Shown: positions 55,215 through 62,686 of the stretch, in pieces | How positions within the stretch are numbered: position 1 is the first letter of the stretch | Layout of the letters: every line of letters starts with the position of its first letter | Made by a program: the position numbers and the translations under genes | Assembly (NCBI GenBank): GCA_949292985.1 | Contig: CASFBF010000011.1 | Span: forward strand, 145,649 to 209,648 | From: an uncultured Bacillota bacterium | GTDB taxonomy: Bacteria > Bacillota > Clostridia > Christensenellales > UBA1242 | DNA length: 64,000 nucleotides | Reading direction: 5' to 3' | Notes under the pieces: model-generated | What the model was told of the DNA's origin: nothing | What the model saw: the letters and a program-made list of their open reading frames with translations, nothing else | Databases searched by the model: none

Positions 55215-55914
55215 ATAAATAATGAAAAAACTTTGGCAAACTTTCTCCGTCTCCTGTCGTCATAAAAAAGCAATCGTTCCCGCCAGAACTTGGGCAAAAA
55301 GTGTTCAACCGTTTGGCTATACCTTGACTGCTTGCAAACAGTTCAGCATCACAGAAACTTGAAATCTGCTGTTTAATGGCTTCAAAATGTGTGCAACCAA
55401 GCACAATAGCTTTGGGCGAAAGTGGCATTATGTTTTCTTGCAAATATTCGGTTAACACATCTAAATCAAATAAATTTTCATCTATTAAAGATGGCAAATT
55501 GTCAATAGCAAGTTTCTGCATATCGTTATACTTTTTTGCAAGAGCGCTGTATTTTATGGTTGCGGGAGTAGCCAGCAAAAGTACATCTGACTGAGCATAT
55601 TTTTCACATGCTGGTTTAATGGCAGGTTCACAGCCAATAAAAGTTATCTGCGGAAAAAGATTACGCATACTTTTTATTGACGCAGCAGTAAGAGTGTTGC
55701 ACGCAAATATTATTATATCTGGCTTAAAAAAAGAATTAAGAAAATCAACCAAACTTTTGGCAATTTTTATTAAATTTTGTTTGCTTTTTTCACCATATGG
55801 TGCATTTTTCTCATCTGCAAGATACAAAAATTGGCAGTCGTGAACTGAATTTAATAAACTTTTCAGCACATTCAGTCCACCACTGCCACTATCAATTACC
55901 GCAACTTTTTTCAC
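55204..55914 (-). CDS. murI: glutamate racemase
   Basis: Makes D-glutamate for peptidoglycan; 236 residues. It has IDSGSGGLNVLKSLL with the catalytic-site Asp/Ser, FACNTLTAAS with the first catalytic Cys, and VLGCTHFEAI with the second. Shorter than the usual 260-270 residues but with all signatures. It begins with GTG 55914 and no ribosome site, 13 bases after the gpr-like gene, and probably shares its mRNA. Confidence 0.92.
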   Translation of the reverse strand: MKKVAVIDSGSGGLNVLKSLLNSVHDCQFLYLADEKNAPYGEKSKQNLIKIAKSLVDFLNSFFKPDIIIFACNTLTAASIKSMRNLFPQITFIGCEPAIKPACEKYAQSDVLLLATPATIKYSALAKKYNDMQKLAIDNLPSLIDENLFDLDVLTEYLQENIMPLSPKAIVLGCTHFEAIKQQISSFCDAELFASSQGIAKRLNTFCPSSGGNDCFFMTTGDGESLPKFFHYLFNC

Positions 55915-55927
55915 ATATTTATATATG

Positions 55928-56686
55928 CTAAAACGATAAAGTAATTGCCTGAGAAATTAGTTTTGAAAGATTATTTATCTCGCTATGAATATCTTTTGGC
56001 GTTAAAATAAGTTTTTCTGGAAATTCGGGACTCACTTTACCTGCAAGCAACATTGTAGGAACGCCTATTGAAATACATGGCACTCCAAGCGATGCTTTGC
56101 AAAGTTTATTTCCCAAATTATTCACAGCGCTTGCTGGGGTCATGCCCACATCATTTATTTGAATAGAGGTTGTAAGCCGTGACGGCGAATCAGTTCCCAA
56201 AGCGTCGATTATACACACTCCGTCCACATCAAGCCAAATCGAAAGCATATGCACCACTTCAAAAGAATTGATGCCCGTGTTAACAAAAATGTTTGGCGCA
56301 AATTTAAAAATCCTAAGCGGTTTTCTAAAAACATCTAAATCCATTCTGTCCAAAACTTTTGGGCCAATACTGTCTGCTAAAATTGCTGGATTGCCCAAAC
56401 CAACAACAAGCAAGCGTGATTTTTTATTTAAATTATTTTTACGCATCAACAACCTTAACCCTTTGCAAATTTGCTCACTAATATAATCAAAGCAATCTTC
56501 GCCATATCCGTGCATCAAAGGGCAATTGTAGATTATATAAGTTCCTTTATCAAATCCTGTATGTTTGGCTTTTTCAGAACTGTTTACTTCAATTTTACCA
56601 ATGCGCAAAGAATACTTGCCATGTTGCGTTTCCTCATAGCCTAAACTTTTTAAATCTTCCCCACATTCGTCTATTAAGTCATACAT
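55928..56686 (-). CDS. gpr: GPR-like spore germination protease, short form
   Basis: GPR cuts small acid-soluble spore proteins at germination. Matching segments are LLVVGLGNPAILADSIGPKVLDRM (family 'VVGLGNxxVTPDALGPKV'), NTGINSFEVV, and VCIIDALGTDSPSRLTTSIQINDVGMTPASAVNN (family 'DALAARSxxRVNxTIQISDTGIxPGSGVGN'). SLGVPCISIGVPTMLLA follows. Both conserved Asp residues of the active site are present. The protein is about 252 residues against 320-370 in Bacillus and Clostridium, being shortened at both ends. The start is placed at ATG 56686; no ribosome site is seen. Confidence 0.85.
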   Translation of the reverse strand: MYDLIDECGEDLKSLGYEETQHGKYSLRIGKIEVNSSEKAKHTGFDKGTYIIYNCPLMHGYGEDCFDYISEQICKGLRLLMRKNNLNKKSRLLVVGLGNPAILADSIGPKVLDRMDLDVFRKPLRIFKFAPNIFVNTGINSFEVVHMLSIWLDVDGVCIIDALGTDSPSRLTTSIQINDVGMTPASAVNNLGNKLCKASLGVPCISIGVPTMLLAGKVSPEFPEKLILTPKDIHSEINNLSKLISQAITLSF

Positions 56687-56727
56687 ACAAATATTTTGTA
56701 GCAAACAAAAAAAATTATTTATTTTAC

Positions 56728-56756
56728 TTGCAAAATTACACTTGTTATGATATAAT
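56728..56756 (+). promoter_or_regulatory. rpsT promoter
   Basis: TTGCAA (56728-56733), 17 bases, TATAAT (56751-56756). Confidence 0.75.
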
Positions 56757-56783
56757 CACCTTAGACTTGAAAAGGAGAATAAC

Positions 56784-57059
56784 ATGGCAAACATCAAATC
56801 GGCTAAAAAAAGAATTTTGGTTGCAGAAAAAAATCGTGAAAAAAACAGAGCCATCAAATCAAAAATAAACACATATACCAAAAAGTTTAAAGTTGCTTTG
56901 GCTTCTGGTGATGTTGCACTCAGTGAAAAAGCGTATAGTGAAGTTACATCTGTTCTTGATTCAGCAGTGGCAGATGGGGTTATTCATGCAAACTGTGCAG
57001 CAAGAAGAAAATCAAAATTCGCAGTTGCACTTGATAAAATCAGAGCAAAACAAAACTAA
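56784..57059 (+). CDS. rpsT: 30S ribosomal protein S20
   Basis: A 91-residue primary 16S rRNA-binding protein. MANIKSAKKRILVAEKNREKNRAIKSKI and the C-terminal GVIHANCAARRKSKF are diagnostic. AAGGAG lies seven bases before the ATG. Its placement next to gpr, in divergent orientation here, is common in Firmicutes. Confidence 0.97.
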   Translation: MANIKSAKKRILVAEKNREKNRAIKSKINTYTKKFKVALASGDVALSEKAYSEVTSVLDSAVADGVIHANCAARRKSKFAVALDKIRAKQN

Positions 57060-57072
57060 TTTAGAAATAAAT

Positions 57073-57100
57073 AAAACCGAACAAAATGTTCGGTTTTTTT
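57073..57100 (+). terminator. rpsT terminator
   Basis: AAAACCGAAC (57073-57082) pairs with GTTCGGTTTT (57088-57097) around loop AAAAT, then T residues. The A-rich left side may also serve the convergent gene ending at 57099. Confidence 0.85.
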
Positions 57101-57590
57101 AATCTAAGTCAATTCCATGATCGTTTAAAATCTCTTTTCCCTTTTTATCCCATTTTCTTAAAGTTGACAAATTATAATCTTCTGGTCGAGCAGCCAGTGA
57201 ACTATTCTGTTTTTTTACAACCATGTTTTTTAACAAAACAGACTCATCAAGCGCCCTAGTAACAACTTTCAGTTCTTCGAGAGTGAATTCACCTTCCAAG
57301 TTTTTAAGTCCATCAGCACCGTTAACATAAAATTCAGCAAGAGCAACTGTAAAAAGTAATTTGTCTTCTGTATTTATTATCATTTTATAAAGTCTATCTG
57401 ATAATTCGGCGTCTGGTAATATAGGAAGCCTATCATCACGCAAAGCATGTTGTTTAAAATCGTATACAGCCAAAACATTACGAGTCTTTCCATAATTTTT
57501 TAATAATACATATGATAAACCTTCGTTGTCTGGAAATGTAAGTTTTTTAATTTTACTAATAAAAGGCTTATCTAACTTTTGCTCTTCCAT
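57099..57590 (-). CDS. unknown soluble protein with strong promoter, beside the virion operon
   Basis: A 163-residue charged, soluble protein (FISKIKKLTFPDNEGLSYVLLKNYGKTRNVLAVYDFKQ...; C-terminus STLRKWDKKGKEILNDHGIDLD). No known domain was recognised. The start is ATG 57590, with GGAGGG; an ATG four codons earlier overlaps the ribosome site. It has the best promoter in the window. It lies just beyond the terminator of the phage-type operon, so it is a separate unit that could be phage-derived (lysogenic cargo or regulator) or host. Confidence 0.65.
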   Translation of the reverse strand: MEEQKLDKPFISKIKKLTFPDNEGLSYVLLKNYGKTRNVLAVYDFKQHALRDDRLPILPDAELSDRLYKMIINTEDKLLFTVALAEFYVNGADGLKNLEGEFTLEELKVVTRALDESVLLKNMVVKKQNSSLAARPEDYNLSTLRKWDKKGKEILNDHGIDLD

Positions 57591-57610
57591 CTTACCCTCC
57601 ATACTTGATT

Positions 57611-57639
57611 ATTATAACATATTATAACAAAAAAGTCAA
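57611..57639 (-). promoter_or_regulatory. near-consensus promoter of the 163-residue protein gene
   Basis: Minus-strand TTGACT (57639-57634), 17 bases, TATAAT (57616-57611). A second TATAAT overlaps the spacer. Confidence 0.8.
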
Positions 57640-57644
57640 GTTTT

Positions 57645-57675
57645 AAAAAAAGAGAGCAATTTTGCTCTCTTTTTT
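57645..57675 (-). terminator. terminator of the virion operon
   Basis: Minus-strand GAGAGCA and TGCTCTC with A/T extensions (plus-strand 57647-57658 with 57663-57674), followed by seven T residues. It starts at the stop codon of the last holin-type gene. Confidence 0.8.
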
Positions 57676-57937
57676 ATAAATTTTCGTCTTTTTGCTCATC
57701 GCTTTGGCTGTCTGCGGTTTGCTCGGATTCGTCCTGAGAGACAGTGCTATCCTTTTTAGGCATGGTAACAACCCCCACTGCCACTAAAACCCCTGCCACA
57801 CTCATAACTATATCTGATATAAGTTCGCCTTCAACATTAACGCTGAATGCTTTGCCTATTGCACTTCCCAGCATTGCTAATGCTCCTGCCAAAGCCGTCC
57901 AAAAACTATATGAGCATATCAAGTTTTTTATCTTCAT
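57674..57937 (-). CDS. phage holin-type membrane protein
   Basis: An 87-residue protein with two hydrophobic helices (FWTALAGALAMLGSAIGKAF and ISDIVMSVAGVLVAVGVVTM) and a polar Ser/Glu/Gln tail, the layout of small class II phage holins (phi LC3-like). It would make membrane lesions at the end of the lytic cycle. ATG 57937 has AAAGGAG and lies inside the preceding gene (32-base overlap). It is the last gene of the operon; no endolysin is encoded here. Confidence 0.72.
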   Translation of the reverse strand: MKIKNLICSYSFWTALAGALAMLGSAIGKAFSVNVEGELISDIVMSVAGVLVAVGVVTMPKKDSTVSQDESEQTADSQSDEQKDENL

Positions 57938-58160
57938 TTTTTCTTCTCCTTTTTGGAGTGACGATTTGTTTTAAATACTCAACATCCTCTTTAATCTTTT
58001 CTACAACCCCAATATGTGCAGAAAGTTCATCGATGGTTTGTTGATACTTTTCCTCTCTTTTTTTGCTGTCTTTAAGTTGATAAACAAACAAAAAGACGAA
58101 CAGCACTGCGAATATGCCATTGCTGACAATAACGCTGATTATTTCCTGCCACATTTGCAT
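57906..58160 (-). CDS. BhlA/UviB-family holin-like protein
   Basis: An 84-residue protein with one N-terminal membrane helix (IISVIVSNGIFAVLFVFLFVYQL) followed by a charged helix (KDSKKREEKYQQTIDELSAHIGVVEKIKEDVEYLKQIV), the standard BhlA/UviB pattern. It probably acts with the next holin-type protein in lysis or release. Its ATG overlaps the upstream stop by one base (TAATG). Confidence 0.78.
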   Translation of the reverse strand: MQMWQEIISVIVSNGIFAVLFVFLFVYQLKDSKKREEKYQQTIDELSAHIGVVEKIKEDVEYLKQIVTPKRRRKNEDKKLDMLI

Positions 58161-58444
58161 TATTTAATCTCATCAATAAGTTTGTCATAAAAAATGCCAA
58201 GTTCGCCTCGCAGTTGCGCATTTGTTTGCACAAAACTCATTGCCACGGTTTTATCAAAATGCTTTAAAAATTCAACGGTTGCTTCATAAGCCTGTTTTTG
58301 TTTTTCAACCAAATCGGAAGCAACCAAATTTTCACCACTTTCATCTTTAACAATGTCGTTTAATAAACTTTTCATTTCCTGTTTTTCTCCTTTGATAAAA
58401 AGCCTTTTCAAAAATTTTGAAGAACATTTGTCAAACAATTTCAC
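58160..58444 (-). CDS. small unknown protein of the virion operon
   Basis: A 94-residue helical, charged protein without recognisable domain. A GTG start at 58444 overlaps the upstream stop (GTGA) and has GAGG seven bases before it. An ATG at 58375 is the alternative. Its position between the nozzle-like and holin-type genes suggests a virion accessory or lysis role (inference). Confidence 0.6.
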   Translation of the reverse strand: MKLFDKCSSKFLKRLFIKGEKQEMKSLLNDIVKDESGENLVASDLVEKQKQAYEATVEFLKHFDKTVAMSFVQTNAQLRGELGIFYDKLIDEIK

Positions 58445-59910
58445 GAGATAACCTCAACTGTTATTTGCGGGCATGAGATATGCGAAGAGCCTTGTTGGCA
58501 GTCAAGAGATAAGGAAAAGACTTTACCAAACACTCTCACTCTAAATCGTTGCGATTTGTCGCTATCTTCAATCTGTAATTCTTGGCTTTCTTTTTCTGAA
58601 AAAATGGTCAATTTTGCTTGTGTGTGTGGTCGAACAATAACTTCTGTTATGCACTTGTCTTTTTCTGCGTAACCGAAATCTGTTTCAGGCGAATTCCATT
58701 GTTTAGCAAGAGGACTGCCAAAAAACAAACCGTCATGGGTAATTTGTCCGATATAACCCTTTTTCTCGCCTCGGAAAAGCGCGCATAGTTTGTTAACCTG
58801 TGGCGTTTGAATTGTGAACAATTGTTTAATATCAATGCCTCGCACAACTTCAAACTCACCAGTTGACATATCATAAACCACCATTGCGTTATTGATGTAT
58901 TCTCCGCTCTCGCACCCCACTTGTTTACCATCATTAAAATCATAGTTGCAAGCGAGAAAATATTTTCCATCATGACAAACCCCACTGCACTGATTGTTTG
59001 AATTGGAAATCATATTAGAAATAATTGGCAAATCAATCTTATCAACTCCACTGCCTTTAAGTCTGTAAAGTCCATCGTCAGTGAAAAACATAATTTCTTC
59101 ACCACTTTTAGAAATCGACTCTGGGTAAATATAAGAAGTTGAATGATAAATATGAGTTTCAGCCACATCAACATTAGTGCTGTATAAAGACAACCTTGTT
59201 ATTCCAAAATTAGTGAATAAATATAGATAATCTTTTAAAGCCACCAATTTAGTTAATCCGCCACGCAAATCAGGTAGTTCTGCTGTGGTAACATTATCAA
59301 AATTCCAAGCATCTATTCGTTTTCTGCTATATTGAAGTTCATTATTGTCACCAATAGTTATTAAAAATAAATATGGGCCATACCAACACCCAGAAACAAA
59401 TTTAGGAATATTTTCATATGTTTGAATTCCCATACCATTTAACCCCACAGTTTGATCGGCGCTTGAAGCAAAAAACATTGTGTCGTTATCCGTGTTTATT
59501 CTAAATGCAGCGCCATTAGGAATTTCTGTGAAAGTTGCATCACTTGGATACATCATTTTGTCATCAATAACATTGAAAAAATAAATTCTCATGTCCTGCG
59601 CTAAATAAAAAACATAGTATTTATCTGAATTAGAATAACTTTCATACATTGGGAAAAACCATGCTTTTAAAATTTCTGTGGCATTTATAGTAAATGTTTG
59701 GTCGGATGAACTTTGAGAATTAGGCAAAGCGAGTTGTTCAAATCCATAACTAGAAGTTAATGCGCCTGATGAAAAACTAAAATTGTAACAATTTTTTGTT
59801 TGGGTTATTTCAAGTTTAGCATCATCAACATTTTTCCATTCATCAAATTTATTTAGTCTAATTTTGGTTGATTTATTGGTTTTGGTGGCAAAATTTTTTC
59901 TATAAAACAT
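58441..59910 (-). CDS. phage tail nozzle/DNA-stabilisation-like protein (beta-propeller type)
   Basis: A 489-residue beta-rich protein. Repeated short strands such as YYVFYLAQDMRIYFFNV, GPYLFLITIGDNNELQYS, LKDYLYLFTNFGITRLSLYS, EEIMFFTDDGLYRLKG and GKYFLACNYDFNDGK resemble the propeller of podovirus nozzle proteins (T7 gp12, P22 gp10 type). Gene order (after coat and an adaptor-sized gene) agrees. It would close the portal channel and form the short tail. The family assignment is by pattern and context, not by a conserved motif. Confidence 0.6.
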   Translation of the reverse strand: MFYRKNFATKTNKSTKIRLNKFDEWKNVDDAKLEITQTKNCYNFSFSSGALTSSYGFEQLALPNSQSSSDQTFTINATEILKAWFFPMYESYSNSDKYYVFYLAQDMRIYFFNVIDDKMMYPSDATFTEIPNGAAFRINTDNDTMFFASSADQTVGLNGMGIQTYENIPKFVSGCWYGPYLFLITIGDNNELQYSRKRIDAWNFDNVTTAELPDLRGGLTKLVALKDYLYLFTNFGITRLSLYSTNVDVAETHIYHSTSYIYPESISKSGEEIMFFTDDGLYRLKGSGVDKIDLPIISNMISNSNNQCSGVCHDGKYFLACNYDFNDGKQVGCESGEYINNAMVVYDMSTGEFEVVRGIDIKQLFTIQTPQVNKLCALFRGEKKGYIGQITHDGLFFGSPLAKQWNSPETDFGYAEKDKCITEVIVRPHTQAKLTIFSEKESQELQIEDSDKSQRFRVRVFGKVFSLSLDCQQGSSHISCPQITVEVIS

Positions 59911-59919
59911 ATTGCCTCC

Positions 59920-60471
59920 TTAATTTTTCCATTGTCTTTTAGGTAATGTAAGCAAAGATTTTTTTCTTACGAAAGATATGAGTGCATCTTTAAATCTTTT
60001 TTCATATAAAAGTGCTTCTTCTGATAATCCTTGCATAAACAAATATTCTCTTGCCGTTCCGTAAGCAAGCAATCTTTCAGGAAAAATAACTTTCTCTTCA
60101 TCGCCAAAATTAAACTTTTCAGGAACAATTTGATATGTGATTTGCACTTTGGTGCTATTTACTTCAATATGATCGGCAGATTGAGAATAAGTAAGATCTT
60201 TACCTGCTTCATCTTTTACTGAGATTATGCCACTTATTGGCTTGCTTAAAGACGAAAAATTTAAAACACCATCGTCAGTTGCAACAGTCTCAGTAAACAG
60301 AATTGGAAGATATTCAGTAACAATTTCCTCATAAGCAAGATTTAAACAAGTAAGCATAGCGTCAAGTTTGGCTTTTTGCACATCATCGCCCGAAGATGTC
60401 CCTATAAGCAACTTTAAATCTTTTTCACCCAAAAAATCGCAACAAAGTTGAATTGTATCGTTAATTTTCAT
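59920..60471 (-). CDS. phage head-completion/adaptor-like protein
   Basis: A 183-residue protein, helical at both ends with a beta-rich middle. It begins MKINDTIQLCCDFLGEKDLKLLIG and ends with the helical segment ERLLAYGTAREYLFMQGLSEEALLYEKRFKDALISF. This is the size and layout of head-tail connector (gp4/gp6-like adaptor) proteins, and it lies at the expected place after the coat gene. Its start overlaps the upstream stop (ATGA). Confidence 0.6.
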   Translation of the reverse strand: MKINDTIQLCCDFLGEKDLKLLIGTSSGDDVQKAKLDAMLTCLNLAYEEIVTEYLPILFTETVATDDGVLNFSSLSKPISGIISVKDEAGKDLTYSQSADHIEVNSTKVQITYQIVPEKFNFGDEEKVIFPERLLAYGTAREYLFMQGLSEEALLYEKRFKDALISFVRKKSLLTLPKRQWKN

Positions 60472-60782
60472 GTAATCACCTCTTTTATTTGCTCTACCGC
60501 GTCTTTTATTTTACTGTTTTGCAGTTTTTGATTATCTTCATCCATCTCTTTTATAAGTTTATCAAAGTTTTCTTTGCGTGTTTTTCGTGCTAAAAAAATT
60601 GTTCTTTCGTCTAACGTATCATAAGGAATAGTAAGGGCGTAAGAGTTATCTTTTTGTGAAGAGTTGTGAAGTTCAAAAGTATTTCGATTGCGGTTATAAA
60701 CTATAAAATAATTTTCATCCACTTCTTTAATTCGACTGGCGATATAATAAGGGTCGCAGTCAAGCAAAATTTGATTTTTCAT
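60468..60782 (-). CDS. small protein of the virion operon, unknown
   Basis: A 104-residue soluble protein (DPYYIASRIKEVDENYFIVYNRNRNTFELHN then a charged helical half). It lies between the coat and adaptor-like genes and resembles in size a head decoration or head-end protein. AAGGAG precedes the ATG. No family recognised. Confidence 0.6.
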   Translation of the reverse strand: MKNQILLDCDPYYIASRIKEVDENYFIVYNRNRNTFELHNSSQKDNSYALTIPYDTLDERTIFLARKTRKENFDKLIKEMDEDNQKLQNSKIKDAVEQIKEVIT

Positions 60783-60830
60783 TTTTTCTCCTTAAAAATC
60801 AAAGGGGCGAATATTCACCCCTTTAATTTA

Positions 60831-62048
60831 TTAAACACCAGTATCATCTTCTTCGGTTGTTGTGCTGGTTGCTGGTATGAATGGATTTGTAACTGTTGAT
60901 TTAATTTTGCTGATTTTTGCTTGTCCATTTGGCTTGTCGCAAATAAGTTCTGCATATTTAACAAGCGTAGCAGTATAAACAGGCAAATTTGGAGTTTGTT
61001 TTAAAACTCTTCCGTCATCACCTTCAATCCATGTCCAATCGCAAAGTTCATGTAAAGTGAAATCATCAGTATTAAGAAGATAAAGTGTGTCATCATCAAC
61101 AAATCTATCAGCAACAAGTGGAATACCATTATGAGATATTGCCTTAAATCCACCTTCAAGATTCATAATATCGATGTTAGTTCTATAAGCAGTTAAGTAT
61201 TGTTGATATGCCCTTCTAACAGCACTTGAACATGCAATAAAGTTAATTTTTGAATCTGCGTTTTCTTCCAAAAAGTCGATGGCAGTTTGAATCAAGTTGT
61301 CAGAAATTTCAGTTTCAACACTTGATGAATATGGGCTAAGCCAAGGGTAGTCTGCTCTTGTAACACCATAAAGGGTTGTAGAATCAGAGAAAATTGCACC
61401 AAGCCCTGTTATGTCATTATTTTTAGAAGATTGAACATACATACCAACAGGTGTACTATCAGATATAGTTAAATTTTTATCAATAGTGATTTTTTTGTTG
61501 ACTCTATCAACATACAAAATTCTTGCTTTTGTAAGTTGTAATGCGGTGCTTTTATAAAAATCAATAACCATTCCTTCAACTAAATTGTTTACTTTATCGC
61601 AAGTGATAACACTTCCTGTTGATGAAAGAGCATTTCCTAACAAACCAGTTCCATCACCATACAGCATTCTTCCAAGGTTGAAGGCGCTTGCTTTAATCAG
61701 TCCTTCCATTTCATCTGTTAAAAGATTAACAAATGCGCCAATATTGTTGGCAGATGAACGAACGGCTTTATCAGATATTTCAATTTTACCATAAAGGTTT
61801 TTTAATGTTGCTTTAAACTGAACATATTGATTTTCATATGCAGTTGGTAAAGATCCTGTTTCAGAACCAGCGCCTACGCCACCATTAAGACCATATGGAG
61901 CAAGTTTTACGATTTCTTTTCCCCAAATATCTTTATTAGATCTTTTAATTTTAGCGTAAAGTGGGTTTGCTGAAACATTAAGTTGGTTGGCAATAACGCC
62001 CAAATAAACGGTTTTAAGCGCATTGTCAGCAGTTTGTAATGTAACCAT
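60831..62048 (-). CDS. phage major capsid protein
   Basis: A 405-residue coat protein. The opening (TADNALKTVYLGVIANQLN), followed by a Gly/Ser-rich arm, KNLYGKIEISDKAVRSS and a long helix with LTDEMEGLIKASAFNLGRMLYGDGTG, fits the HK97-fold major capsid proteins of tailed phages. The late domain includes DFLEENADSKINFIACSSAVRRAYQQYL. It ends in a Thr/Glu-rich tail. It follows the scaffold gene, as in podoviruses. An AAGGAGG site precedes ATG 62048. Confidence 0.85.
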   Translation of the reverse strand: MVTLQTADNALKTVYLGVIANQLNVSANPLYAKIKRSNKDIWGKEIVKLAPYGLNGGVGAGSETGSLPTAYENQYVQFKATLKNLYGKIEISDKAVRSSANNIGAFVNLLTDEMEGLIKASAFNLGRMLYGDGTGLLGNALSSTGSVITCDKVNNLVEGMVIDFYKSTALQLTKARILYVDRVNKKITIDKNLTISDSTPVGMYVQSSKNNDITGLGAIFSDSTTLYGVTRADYPWLSPYSSSVETEISDNLIQTAIDFLEENADSKINFIACSSAVRRAYQQYLTAYRTNIDIMNLEGGFKAISHNGIPLVADRFVDDDTLYLLNTDDFTLHELCDWTWIEGDDGRVLKQTPNLPVYTATLVKYAELICDKPNGQAKISKIKSTVTNPFIPATSTTTEEDDTGV

Positions 62049-62074
62049 AATTTTCCTCCTTAAAAATTTGAAGG

Positions 62075-62686
62075 CTAACTAAACATTTGCTCCACCAATT
62101 TTTTAGCATCTTTAAGCGACGATGGAGTAACCGGTTTTTGTCCGGTTACTTTTTCTCCACTGTCGCCACTGATGATAAGTGGTGGATTTTTTGAAGTTAG
62201 TTGCCTCATGTAATTTTGAATAACATAATTTTTTAGTTCTTCGTCGTTAATAACATAGTTTTTAACTATTGGATTTTCAAGTTTTGATTCGTTGGTGTTA
62301 AGTTTATCAATCAAAAACTTAGCCCAAATTTCATCAAAATTTGATTTCCCTCCGCCCGCCAAACTTAATTGTTTAAGTTGGTCAGCATACTTTTCGGCTT
62401 CGCTGTGTTTCGAAAGGAACGATGCAAGTTCACTGTCGATGGTTTGTTCGTCAGGAATTACTTGCTGAGTTTTTTCTTTTTCAAGTTCGCTAAGCCTTTG
62501 GCTTTTTCTAGTAAACTCGGCTTCCAGCGCCTTATATGCATCTAAGAGTGCCTCTGCTGATTTAAATTTTCCAAAGCCATTTTCTATTGAGGAGCCTTCT
62601 TCACTATCAGCACTCTTAACCTCTGTTGCATTTGCAACCTCTGCCTGTTCCGAAGATGGTTGTTCCTCAAAAAGTTCTTCTTGCAT
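62075..62686 (-). CDS. phage scaffolding protein
   Basis: A 203-residue acidic, helical protein. It has the usual scaffold features: a Glu/Ser-rich N-terminus, a central coiled coil (EALLDAYKALEAEFTRKSQRLSELEKEK) and a C-terminal basic helix (SSLKDAKKLVEQMFS) that would bind the coat. It sits between portal and coat. The stop of the portal gene overlaps its start by one base (TAATG), and GGAGG lies in the portal 3' end. Confidence 0.78.
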   Translation of the reverse strand: MQEELFEEQPSSEQAEVANATEVKSADSEEGSSIENGFGKFKSAEALLDAYKALEAEFTRKSQRLSELEKEKTQQVIPDEQTIDSELASFLSKHSEAEKYADQLKQLSLAGGGKSNFDEIWAKFLIDKLNTNESKLENPIVKNYVINDEELKNYVIQNYMRQLTSKNPPLIISGDSGEKVTGQKPVTPSSLKDAKKLVEQMFS

